From an uncultured Alphaproteobacteria bacterium (GTDB lineage: Bacteria > Pseudomonadota > Alphaproteobacteria > RF32 > CAG-239), in NCBI GenBank assembly GCA_910585375.1, contig CAJUCZ010000019.1:1-35080 (forward strand): DNA of 35,080 bases, read 5' to 3'. Within the stretch, counting starts at the first letter, position 1. Each line of letters opens with the position of its first letter. Below the pieces are notes generated by a model. That model had not been told where the DNA came from. It searched no databases and saw nothing but the letters and a program-made list of their open reading frames with translations. This document shows, one piece after another, positions 15,587-21,985 of this stretch. The position numbers were made by a program, and so were the translations under genes.

Positions 15587-15661
15587 TGGTTGCAGGAGAT
15601 GGACTTGCACCATCGGCCTCATGGGTATGAACCAAGCGAGCTGCTTCTGCTCTATCCTGCA
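15587..15661 (-). tRNA. Initiator-type tRNA-Met(CAT)-like gene of the phage
   Basis: A 75-base cloverleaf on the minus strand with encoded CCA. Acceptor TGCAGGA/TCCTGCA, discriminator A; D stem GAGC/GCTC; anticodon loop TTCATAC (anticodon CAT); T stem GATGG/CCATC. The D-stem pair A11:T24 is the purine-pyrimidine order characteristic of initiator tRNAs, and two G:C pairs border the anticodon loop. The end pair is T1:A72, weak but paired. Oddities are a T28-T42 mismatch in the anticodon stem, a 7-base D loop lacking GG, and G instead of T at position 55 of the T loop. It may be functional but divergent, or decaying. It lies in the leader of the late transcript, downstream of two terminators. 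Confidence 0.7.
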
Positions 15662-15663
15662 AT

Positions 15664-15697
15664 AAAAAACCCCGGCGCAAAAGGATAAACGCCGAGG
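15664..15697 (-). terminator. Late-leader terminator 2
   Basis: CCTCGGCG and CGCCGGGG (minus strand, one G-U pair) form an 8-bp stem followed by six U residues, immediately before the tRNA-like gene. Second in series after 15720-15742. Confidence 0.75.
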
Positions 15698-15719
15698 CTG
15701 GACATTAGACAAAACATAT

Positions 15720-15742
15720 AAAAAAACCCCGCATAAGCAGGG
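15720..15742 (-). terminator. Late-leader terminator 1
   Basis: CCCTGC and GCGGGG (minus strand) form a 6-bp stem with a 4-base loop followed by seven U residues. It lies about 50 bases after the predicted start at the promoter 15796-15824. Confidence 0.75.
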
Positions 15743-15758
15743 CTAGTCCGGTACTACA

Positions 15759-15782
15759 AGAAAGTTTTTTGACCCACTTTCT
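15759..15782 (-). promoter_or_regulatory. Promoter-proximal hairpin (copy B)
   Basis: AGAAAG and CTTTCT form a 6-bp stem around a 12-base loop beginning TGGGT, at the extreme 5' end of the late transcript. Thirteen bases (TGAGAAAGTGGGT) are identical to copy A near 1323-1353, although there the loop is shorter and a U tract follows. A pausing or antiterminator-recognition site is likely. Confidence 0.55.
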
Positions 15783-15795
15783 CATAATACCTATT

Positions 15796-15824
15796 TTTAT
15801 ACAACACAGGTCACCTGATGTCAA
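15796..15824 (-). promoter_or_regulatory. Late promoter copy B with internal palindrome
   Basis: TTGACA (15824-15819), 17-base spacer, TATAAA (15801-15796) on the minus strand. The palindrome CAGGTGACCTG (15807-15817) fills the spacer. It is the only strong promoter before the structural operon, placed just after the last leftward early gene. The match to copy A extends over the -35 box and palindrome. Confidence 0.82.
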
Positions 15825-15851
15825 GACCAAAATACACATAAAATAATTTTT

Positions 15852-16001
15852 TTACCAAATACCGATCATTCTGCCGGTAACCGGAAGCTCAAAAAGAAAA
15901 CTGAGAGTAATAAAAGTCGCCGGTTTTCCTGATTTGTAAGAATAGACAAGACCATAAGCAAAAAAGAACAGATAGTACAGAACAATGATGTCAAAGTTCA
16001 T
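15852..16001 (-). CDS. 49-residue membrane protein before the late promoter
   Basis: Starts MNFDIIVLYYLFFFAYGLVY at an ATG with a near-perfect GGAGGTGA ribosome site. It contains one clear membrane segment (residues 3-21) and a second weaker hydrophobic stretch (about 29-46, FITLSFLFELPVTG). It is the last gene of the leftward early operon. Small size and hydrophobicity would suit a holin, an antiholin or an exclusion protein, but no family is recognised and no endolysin is adjacent. Confidence 0.6.
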   Translation of the reverse strand: MNFDIIVLYYLFFFAYGLVYSYKSGKPATFITLSFLFELPVTGRMIGIW

Positions 16002-16025
16002 GGTCACCTCCGATGAAAATTAAAA

Positions 16026-16490
16026 CTATAGTTCGATTTTCTTTCTGCGGTAGAACTCCGCCAGATAGTCCAGTCCGTCAATAAGCTTCTGCTTTAAGTG
16101 AAAAACAATATTCTTTCGCCGCAACGAGCTTTTGTCGCAAGATTTGATTTCCTTGTTTTCAATACAAACCATTCGGACAACATCACGATACTCGCGCGGC
16201 AGATACCCCATTGCCGAGATATAAAGCTGCTGGTGATACAAGGCACCGTCTCGCGGCTGAAACTTAAGACTGCTGTCCACCTTTACCTTTGAAAAATCCG
16301 TTGACCTGACGGCTCCCGGAAATCCCAGATAAAAATCATCGGCAAGTTTCAAGGCCGCCGCTGTCCGATCCTCAGCGGAAAAGACAGAATTTTCACTGTT
16401 CAAATCACCTCTTTTAAGGTAGTATTTGACAACCTGATAGTCACGCTTATTGTTGGAATTATACACAACCTTGTAACTGCTGTCTGTCAT
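16026..16490 (-). CDS. DUF6456-like protein, candidate late-gene regulator
   Basis: A 154-residue protein. The pattern RTAAALKLADDFYLGFPGA, then YLPREYRDVVRMVCIENKEI, then KNIVFHLKQKLIDGLDYLAE resembles alphaproteobacterial DUF6456 proteins (a helical domain ending in a DNA-binding-like segment). The gene stands at the end of the leftward early operon, one small gene before the late promoter, which is where lambda carries Q and other phages carry ArpU/RinA-type regulators. I infer that it switches on or antiterminates late transcription. It has a GGGAGAGG site, and its start lies 14 bases after the upstream gene. The domain match is by eye. Confidence 0.5.
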   Translation of the reverse strand: MTDSSYKVVYNSNNKRDYQVVKYYLKRGDLNSENSVFSAEDRTAAALKLADDFYLGFPGAVRSTDFSKVKVDSSLKFQPRDGALYHQQLYISAMGYLPREYRDVVRMVCIENKEIKSCDKSSLRRKNIVFHLKQKLIDGLDYLAEFYRRKKIEL

Positions 16491-16504
16491 TACCCTCTCC
16501 CGAA

Positions 16505-17167
16505 TTAAAAACCAATCGTGTCTGAAAAATCACTGTCTTGAGCGGCAGAATAATGCGCCGCCAAATTTCTGACATTTCCGGCCGCAGAATAGAAAGCGCT
16601 GTTTTTCTCATGCGCTTTGAGTATATTCGCGCTGTCGAACTGATAATCTTTTCCGTAACGCCGGCGGCAAACCAGAACCAAAACTTCGTCCAACCGGTTA
16701 AAAAGCCCTTTTTTTGCCGCCTGCTCCGCCCGCTCGGCAAAAGTCATCGCCTTCCATTGGCTGACCGGCATTTCTCCGCTGAGCATATCCTCGGCAATGT
16801 AACGTACGGCCTGATTATACACCGGCAATAGATGACGACAACAACCAAGCTTGATATCACGGCGCATGAATACCGCCGCATAGTCTGTCTGCGCAATCTG
16901 CTGAACATCAGTTCTGACCTTATCAACCTTTCCGACATTCAGCTTTGCCCGAAGCTGGGCAACAGTCGGCCGCGTTTTGTTTGATTTATAATTCCAAAAA
17001 TCGTCAATTGCTCCAAATACGTCAGCCAAATCGTAATCCTGAAAAGCCTCCCGCCAGGCATTGACCTTTTCCGAGTTCTTGTCAGCAAACGCCCTGATCG
17101 CTTCATCGCTGACATCTCCGGCATAAAGCTCCTCAATGTGCTTCAAAATCTCCAAAACCTTTTCCAT
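16505..17167 (-). CDS. Replication-region protein, possibly helicase-loader-like
   Basis: A 220-residue protein. Its N-terminus (MEKVLEILKHIEELYAGDVS, then WREAFQDYDLADVFGAIDDF) resembles the helical domain of G39P-type loaders, with PTVAQLRAKLNVGKVD after it. The rest is helical, with Cys pair KLGCCRH and VLVCRRRYGKDY. No Walker motif is present, so it is not a DnaC-type ATPase. The neighbouring gene upstream is a DnaD/RepO-like candidate, which supports a role in loading the host helicase. Assignment is tentative. Confidence 0.45.
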   Translation of the reverse strand: MEKVLEILKHIEELYAGDVSDEAIRAFADKNSEKVNAWREAFQDYDLADVFGAIDDFWNYKSNKTRPTVAQLRAKLNVGKVDKVRTDVQQIAQTDYAAVFMRRDIKLGCCRHLLPVYNQAVRYIAEDMLSGEMPVSQWKAMTFAERAEQAAKKGLFNRLDEVLVLVCRRRYGKDYQFDSANILKAHEKNSAFYSAAGNVRNLAAHYSAAQDSDFSDTIGF

Positions 17168-17177
17168 TTCTCACTCC

Positions 17178-17828
17178 TCACACCCAGCTGAAATCATGTT
17201 CAACAGTACCTTTTCCGGCAGGATTAACAACTTTGTCCCGCTTTTCCCACGTTCTGACCGCCGCCTTCCAATCCTTCATCGGTTGGCTGCCTACCCGCCA
17301 GCCTTTGGATTGGTAAAAATCAAACCATTTCTCGGGATCAACCCCGTTATTTCTCTCCAAACAGTAGGCTTTCACCTCCTCAACCGTTGGTCTTACAAAC
17401 TTTTTCGTAGAGGGCAGCCCCTCTTGGGGGCAACTCTCCGTCAGGAGAGTGGGGGATAATATATTTTTATTATTTTCTTTCTGGGGGTTTAAGGGGGCGT
17501 CTTTCTTTGTTTCTTTTTGCTTTGTTTGATTAAGATTGATTGTATTTGAAAAAGATTGATTAGAATTGATTAAATTTGATTTTTCGTTTTCAATATTTCT
17601 TGGTTTTCTACCTGCATTTTCACGCTTTCCGCCATTATTCAGCCTTCCGTCTTCCTTGTTTAAACTCGGGCCGATAGCAATAATCAAACTTTTTATTACT
17701 GCATCTTCCGGCTCAATTCCATCAAAAACATAAGCCGTTAAGGCGTCATAAAACTTCAACCTCAAATCATCAGGCAAACTGTCGGCAATTCTCTTAAAGT
17801 TTTCAAAAAATAAAAAACGATCTTTCAT
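17178..17828 (-). CDS. Phage replication protein, DUF6291/DnaD-like layout
   Basis: A 216-residue protein. The N-terminal part MKDRFLFFENFKRIADSLPD and LRLKFYDALTAYVFDG is the DUF6291-type opening found in phage replication proteins. A Lys/Asn/Gln-rich disordered linker covers about residues 75-130. The C-terminal part VRPTVEEVKAYCLERNN and WFDFYQSKGWRVGSQPMKDW is the conserved tail seen in phage RepO/DnaD-like proteins. It probably binds the origin and recruits the loader. The ATG overlaps the methylase stop as ATGA. Confidence 0.65.
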   Translation of the reverse strand: MKDRFLFFENFKRIADSLPDDLRLKFYDALTAYVFDGIEPEDAVIKSLIIAIGPSLNKEDGRLNNGGKRENAGRKPRNIENEKSNLINSNQSFSNTINLNQTKQKETKKDAPLNPQKENNKNILSPTLLTESCPQEGLPSTKKFVRPTVEEVKAYCLERNNGVDPEKWFDFYQSKGWRVGSQPMKDWKAAVRTWEKRDKVVNPAGKGTVEHDFSWV

Positions 17829-19027
17829 TTTAGTTTCTCTCCAATCATACGCGGGAAATCTACAGTCACGGCATTTCCTAAAGCCTTATACCGCGCACTA
17901 TCACTCATTTTTTTGCCGTCTGTGCCATATTCAGTCCAACCATCAGGAAAACCCTGCAAGCGTTCGCATTCGAGTGGTGTAAGTTTTCTGATCTGATTCT
18001 CATCATATATGCCATGCCTATCCTGTGCAGTCAGCGTAAATGATGGCTCTCCGTTTTCTTTCATTCTCCGACCATTCTGGCGTTTGGTAATTCGATCCGG
18101 CGTTAATACTGGTCTAATACAAATTGCAGCATCCGGCTTATTAGCTTTCAGGCAACGCGATTTTTCAAATAACGGTGGTCTGGCATAATTGTTGGAAACG
18201 TTGGCATATAAACCATAAACAACAATTTTTGGCTCAAGATTACCGCTGCTGACCGTGTTTAATGTCGAACATATCCCATCTGGAGAATATACCCTGTCCT
18301 GCCGGTGATTGTTTTCAGGACGATTTATTTGCAACACTTTTTGAAACTTCTTACCTTCAATAATGTACGAGGCTTGTCTGAGTTTGGTATATCCCTCACT
18401 GGTAATGGTATTTGTACATTGTCCTTGTACCCCATCAGCCGCTTCATAGCTATTGGCGAGAGGAAATATTTTGGCGCCGGATTGTCCTCCAAGACGTCCG
18501 ACAAAATAAACCCGCTCGCGATTTTGGGGTAATACCCAGCTTGTATTAACAAGCTGCCATTCACACTCATATACCCCAATGTCGGCAATTTCTCGCAAAC
18601 ATCGCATAAAGTCTGCGCCTCTGTCATTCGTAAGAAGACCTTTGACGTTTTCAAAGATAAAATATGAGGGGAGCAATTCTCGGATAATTCGCATTGCTTC
18701 GAAAAACAAACCGCTTCTGCCGCCATCCAATCCTGCCCGTTTGCCAGCAACCGAGAGATCCTGGCATGGAAATCCGAAAGTGATAATTGTCTTTTTCCCC
18801 TTGCAGGCTCTCCGCAAATCTGAAAAATCTCTAATTGTTCGTACATCTCCTAACTCCTTTGCTTCTGGAAAGTGATTTTTGTAAATACTTATTGCATTCT
18901 TATCAATTTCGGAAAACCAATGCTCTTCAAACACCATCCCTGCCTGTTTCAGTCCGAGGGCAAAACCGCCAATTCCGGAAAAAAGATCGATATATATAAT
19001 CTTGTTCAAATCCCCCTCCGCAGGCAT
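17825..19027 (-). CDS. DNA (cytosine-5) methyltransferase
   Basis: A 400-residue C5 methylase with ordered motifs: I IDLFSGIGGFALGL (13-26), IV GFPCQDLS with catalytic Cys88, VI ENVKG (126-130), VIII QNRERVYFVG (about 170), a target-recognition region in the middle and X ending GNAVTVDFPRMIG. It transfers a methyl group from AdoMet to cytosine in a specific sequence. No restriction endonuclease gene accompanies it, so it is an orphan modification enzyme, probably protecting phage DNA from host restriction during replication. The ATG overlaps the preceding 52-residue gene by 22 bases. Confidence 0.92.
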   Translation of the reverse strand: MPAEGDLNKIIYIDLFSGIGGFALGLKQAGMVFEEHWFSEIDKNAISIYKNHFPEAKELGDVRTIRDFSDLRRACKGKKTIITFGFPCQDLSVAGKRAGLDGGRSGLFFEAMRIIRELLPSYFIFENVKGLLTNDRGADFMRCLREIADIGVYECEWQLVNTSWVLPQNRERVYFVGRLGGQSGAKIFPLANSYEAADGVQGQCTNTITSEGYTKLRQASYIIEGKKFQKVLQINRPENNHRQDRVYSPDGICSTLNTVSSGNLEPKIVVYGLYANVSNNYARPPLFEKSRCLKANKPDAAICIRPVLTPDRITKRQNGRRMKENGEPSFTLTAQDRHGIYDENQIRKLTPLECERLQGFPDGWTEYGTDGKKMSDSARYKALGNAVTVDFPRMIGEKLK

Positions 19028-19164
19028 TCCGCCGTCAAATATTTATACATCGCCAAAGCTTTGCGGCGGTTTCCGCGCTCCGTTGCCGCAATTTTCAAGA
19101 CTTCCTGACGCAGCGCCAGCAAATCCTCATCACTCATTACTTTTCTGTATCGATTCTTTCTCAT
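19006..19164 (-). CDS. Small basic protein of 52 residues
   Basis: Begins MRKNRYRKVMSDEDLLALRQ and ends AMYKYLTAECLRRGI. It is helical and basic, with no known domain. Its ATG overlaps the rusA stop (ATGA), and its stop lies inside the methylase start, so it fits the chain of overlapping genes. Recognised from this coupling rather than from homology. Confidence 0.55.
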   Translation of the reverse strand: MRKNRYRKVMSDEDLLALRQEVLKIAATERGNRRKALAMYKYLTAECLRRGI

Positions 19165-19550
19165 AGGCTTTTCCCCATAATTTCAAATTCGACCCGCGGC
19201 TTTTCCCTGTCCACCTCATACTCATCAAACACCGGAAGCAAATTGTTCGCATCGTCATCATCCAGCAACCCGGCTTTCACCATGCAATCGCACAGGTTTT
19301 GAATGATGTTCACATAATCAAACCGTCCGGCGGTTTGGCGATAAATTTTAAAACGGATATGATAAGGCTTGGCAAAATGCTTCGACACGGTCCGAAACTT
19401 TTGCTTTATACCCAAAAGCTTGTTAAGCAACTCCACTTCGTCAACCTTGGCAGCTTGGGACTTCACCACATACGTCCGCCCGTTCGCCGCCCGAAATACC
19501 TGCCGCGAGTTTTTGGAACTGTACAATTGTCCGGGAATAGTAAAGATCAT
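19161..19550 (-). CDS. rusA: RusA-family Holliday junction resolvase
   Basis: A 129-residue endonuclease that cleaves four-way DNA junctions from recombination or replication before packaging. The N-terminus MIFTIPGQLYSSKNSRQVF matches RusA's opening. The catalytic acidic residues appear as Asp78 (RFDYVNIIQ), Asp88 (CDCMVKAG) and the DDDD run at 97-100. Basic residues early in the protein fit DNA binding. It starts one base after the beta-clamp-like gene. Confidence 0.85.
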   Translation of the reverse strand: MIFTIPGQLYSSKNSRQVFRAANGRTYVVKSQAAKVDEVELLNKLLGIKQKFRTVSKHFAKPYHIRFKIYRQTAGRFDYVNIIQNLCDCMVKAGLLDDDDANNLLPVFDEYEVDREKPRVEFEIMGKSL

Positions 19551-19551
19551 C

Positions 19552-20085
19552 TCAATCCCTCATCGGCATCAATACAACCATCATATTGTCTTTCTTCCAA
19601 ACAACCGGCGAACATCCCGAATCGTCTTCATCTGTAAGTGTATTAGACAGACCATGCATGAACTTTTCTGCAATCTTCAAGAACCTTGAGTTAAACAAGC
19701 GATAAGTCTTAATACTCTTCAACTTTTTTGGAATAACCCTTGAATAATCAGGATAAGTGCCGTCTACGATTGAAGCAATTTCAGAGTTTTCTCCTCTTCC
19801 AAAAACAATAGTCTGGCTATCAAGCTGAGTAGCATAATTAAGAATGAAATTGTTTTTTTTGAAATCTTTAAATTTAGATTTAATGATTAATCCTTCTGAA
19901 AGTTTATTTCCTTGAGGTTCAGAATCTAAAATATGCAATAAGATGTGCCCATCCGTTGCCACATAATGCCGCCCTTCCTCATCATCATGAACATACACAC
20001 CCCCCAAATAATAACGCGTTTCTTCTTTACTGACCGCAGGCGCGACTGCTCGCAAATAATCATAATTGAATTCATATTTATTCAT
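19552..20085 (-). CDS. Shortened DNA polymerase III beta-clamp-like protein
   Basis: A 177-residue protein that aligns by eye with domains 2 and 3 of bacterial DnaN (about 366 residues) and lacks domain 1. Matches: RYYLGGV (24-30), YVATDGHILL (41-50, E. coli VATDGHRLA), VDGTYPDYSRVIPK (107-120, E. coli VDGRFPDYRRVLPK) and the C-terminal VVLMPMRD (E. coli VVMPMRL). Only about 57 residues follow the PDY motif, half a normal domain 3. The residues that line the clamp's peptide-binding pocket (T, G, H and L of TDGHxL, P and V of PDYxRV, and MPM at the end) are all kept. It may bind polymerase or other clamp-binding proteins without forming a usual ring. It is the second gene from the leftward early promoter, with a strong GAGGAGG site. 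Confidence 0.8.
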   Translation of the reverse strand: MNKYEFNYDYLRAVAPAVSKEETRYYLGGVYVHDDEEGRHYVATDGHILLHILDSEPQGNKLSEGLIIKSKFKDFKKNNFILNYATQLDSQTIVFGRGENSEIASIVDGTYPDYSRVIPKKLKSIKTYRLFNSRFLKIAEKFMHGLSNTLTDEDDSGCSPVVWKKDNMMVVLMPMRD

Positions 20086-20140
20086 TTATTCCTCCTCACA
20101 GTTATCCGGCCACAACGAGCCGATAAAAATTAAAAACAAT

Positions 20141-20341
20141 TCAATCATCGGCATTTGCCTTGTAGTTTTCCATAAACTCAAGAACCTGCTTTTTCCCGCT
20201 TTCCTTAACTTCTTGCCCTTTTTCCAGCCTCCGCACAAAAGAGGGATCATTTTTTGCCATTTCTCCGAAAGATGTCGGAGAAATTCCGGTTCTTTTTATA
20301 AAATCAAATATTTTTTGCCTAAATTCATCATTTGAAATCAT
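20141..20341 (-). CDS. Cro-like small helix-turn-helix regulator
   Basis: A 66-residue protein starting MISNDEFRQKIFDFIKRTGI. The segment SPTSFGEMAKNDPSFVRRLE reads as a helix-turn-helix, and the end is helical (KKQVLEFMENY). It is the first gene of the leftward early operon and faces the repressor gene across the operator region, the position of Cro. It would repress the repressor promoter and tune early transcription. The AGGAGG site precedes the ATG. Confidence 0.75.
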   Translation of the reverse strand: MISNDEFRQKIFDFIKRTGISPTSFGEMAKNDPSFVRRLEKGQEVKESGKKQVLEFMENYKANADD

Positions 20342-20363
20342 TTTTTCGTAACCTCCTATAGCA

Positions 20364-20446
20364 TAAATATAGCATATTTGCTAAAATGTCAATAGCATAT
20401 ATGCTTTTATTTTTACCTTTACAAAATAGCATAAATGCTATATTAT
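20364..20446. promoter_or_regulatory. Immunity operator region with divergent promoters
   Basis: Leftward promoter: TTGACA (20392-20387), 17-base spacer, TATTTA (20369-20364). Rightward repressor promoter: TTTACA (20418-20423), 17-base spacer, TATTAT (20441-20446). Three operators of form TAGCA-N4-TGCTA lie at 20370-20383, 20393-20406 (last base T) and 20427-20440; the first and third fill the two spacers. A further half site is at 20359-20364. The layout is a lambda-like switch. Confidence 0.88.
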
Positions 20447-20463
20447 TAAGGCAGGAGAAAGTG

Positions 20464-21177
20464 ATGGATAAGATTTCAGAAATTAAAGAAAAAGTCGGGA
20501 ATATCGTTAGAGAAAAAGGGTTAAATGTAACCTCTATATCTGTTCAGCTTGGTAAAAATCCGTCTTATCTGCAAAAATTCATAAAAGAAAAATATCCCAA
20601 AAGATTAGAAGAAGAATTCAGGAAAAAGCTTGCCATTGTATTAAATATTGATGAACAAGAGCTAACTGATCGCCCTTTATCATCACCGCTTTTACCCGCA
20701 CACATGACAGGAATTCAGGCCGTAGCCGATTCGATTACCCGGCTTTTTAAGAAAAAAGACAGCGTTTCGATTGCAATTTTGGACGTTACGGCCTGTTGCG
20801 GCAGTGGCATTGATAATTTTGAAGAAAATATCATCGGCCAGTGGAATATGCCGTTGATGGAATATCGCACAATCTCTACCACCAGCAATCCTGATAATGT
20901 GAAGATGATACGTGCCCGCGGCGATTCGATGGCGCCGACACTTAAAGACGGCGATTGGGTTTTGGCGGATATGTCTTTCCGCTCGACCGATTCAGACGGT
21001 CTCTATCTGATTCGCTCGTCGACAGGACTGGCTATAAAAAGATTGCAAGGCTCAATCCCCGGACATATCTGCATCATATCGGACAACCCCAAATATCCGC
21101 CGCAAACTTGGGAAAGCGGCGAAATTCAAATCCTCGGCAAAATCATCTACACCCTCAGCGCCGAAAAGGTTGGATAA
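20464..21177 (+). CDS. CI/LexA-like phage repressor (HTH plus S24 peptidase)
   Basis: A 237-residue protein from ATG 20464, which has an AGGAGAAAG site; the frame is open upstream but through the operators. Residues 1-65 form an HTH domain (LNVTSISVQLGKNPSYLQKF). Residues about 105-230 are an S24 domain: predicted self-cleavage site Cys112-Gly113, catalytic Ser155 in RARGDSMAPT and Lys192 in GLAIKRLQG. It keeps the prophage silent by binding the TAGCA-N4-TGCTA sites and would be inactivated through RecA-stimulated self-cleavage after DNA damage. It probably drives its own operon with the next gene. Confidence 0.93.
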   Translation: MDKISEIKEKVGNIVREKGLNVTSISVQLGKNPSYLQKFIKEKYPKRLEEEFRKKLAIVLNIDEQELTDRPLSSPLLPAHMTGIQAVADSITRLFKKKDSVSIAILDVTACCGSGIDNFEENIIGQWNMPLMEYRTISTTSNPDNVKMIRARGDSMAPTLKDGDWVLADMSFRSTDSDGLYLIRSSTGLAIKRLQGSIPGHICIISDNPKYPPQTWESGEIQILGKIIYTLSAEKVG

Positions 21178-21193
21178 AAAGAAAGGAAAGACG

Positions 21194-21781
21194 ATGTTTC
21201 AAAAAAGAAAATACTTAACCATAGAAGGAATATTACAAAGTTTCAGCTTAAACTTTGATTTGTCCGAAGATGAAGAAGATAAAAAAGAATATTACAGCCT
21301 CATTTTTGGCGGCAGAGGATATAGCCTTGATCCGATAGGCAGAATTGACACTCTCACAGAGTTTCCTGCATCAATAGAAATTGGCTTTTTTGATCCTAAA
21401 AAAGATAAAGAAAAAAGAAGCGGATATATAAGAATAAATAACGCCATAGAAATAAAAGACGGAGCTCCGGAAGAAACCGACAATAAAGAATATTATGTTT
21501 CAATTTGGGAAGATATATCAAAACTTCCGTATTATAAAGAGCTTGTATTATCTTCCCAAATAGCTTCTATATATTCTTCTGGTTATATTGATGGTGATGG
21601 CGATGATGGAACAATAAAATCTTATAGTATAAGAACAACCCCCAAACAGACTAACGTTTTTGGAGAAGGTGAAGAAGAAAAAGAACCTTCTACTAATCAA
21701 AATATATTAGAAAATTTGAAGCAGATTAAGAAGATATTTAAGTTTATAATAGGCATATTAATAGTTTTAATGTTTAAATAA
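21194..21781 (+). CDS. Lysogeny-expressed acidic protein with C-terminal membrane anchor
   Basis: A 195-residue protein from ATG 21194 (MFQKRKYLTIEG) behind AAGGAAAG. The body is acidic and beta-rich (FDLSEDEEDKKEYYSLIFGG, YYVSIWEDISKLPYY). A charged linker with GEGEEEKEPS leads to a final hydrophobic segment (about 177-193, FKFIIGILIVLMF), so it is likely tail-anchored in the inner membrane facing the cytoplasm. It directly follows the repressor and precedes a terminator, so it should be made in the lysogen. Superinfection exclusion or another prophage defence is the natural guess. No family recognised. Confidence 0.65.
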   Translation: MFQKRKYLTIEGILQSFSLNFDLSEDEEDKKEYYSLIFGGRGYSLDPIGRIDTLTEFPASIEIGFFDPKKDKEKRSGYIRINNAIEIKDGAPEETDNKEYYVSIWEDISKLPYYKELVLSSQIASIYSSGYIDGDGDDGTIKSYSIRTTPKQTNVFGEGEEEKEPSTNQNILENLKQIKKIFKFIIGILIVLMFK

Positions 21782-21802
21782 TTACATAAAATTTTCCTCA
21801 AC

Positions 21803-21828
21803 ACCGCCCTCTCGGCGGTATTTTTTTT
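21803..21828 (+). terminator. Terminator of the repressor operon
   Basis: ACCGCC and GGCGGT form a 6-bp GC-rich stem with a 5-base loop, followed by A and then eight T residues. Confidence 0.88.
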
Positions 21829-21910
21829 ACCTAATTTTACATTTTCACCAAAAATTCTTTCATTGTTTTTCAAATCATTAAGTACAAATTTGATCTCAAA
21901 AAGCATATTA

Positions 21911-21952
21911 TAGCATTTTTGCTATTGACTATTCTAGCATATATGCTATATT
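21911..21952 (+). promoter_or_regulatory. Rightward early promoter with two repressor operators
   Basis: TTGACT (21925-21930) and TATATT (21947-21952; spacing 16) or ATATTT (spacing 17). Operators TAGCA-N4-TGCTA lie at 21911-21924, just before the -35 box, and at 21935-21948, in the spacer. Another half site (TATGCTA) follows at about 21953-21959. The match to the sites at 20370-20440 shows the same repressor controls the rightward operon, like lambda OL/PL. Confidence 0.85.
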
Positions 21953-21985
21953 TATGCTATAAACACAACAACAAAGGCAATTACA

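Noticed and set aside
16001..16012. GGTCACCTCC upstream of the 49-residue gene as a third copy of the CAGGTGACCTG operator.
   Set aside because: The match is partial and is explained by the GGAGGTGA ribosome site; no promoter boxes flank it.
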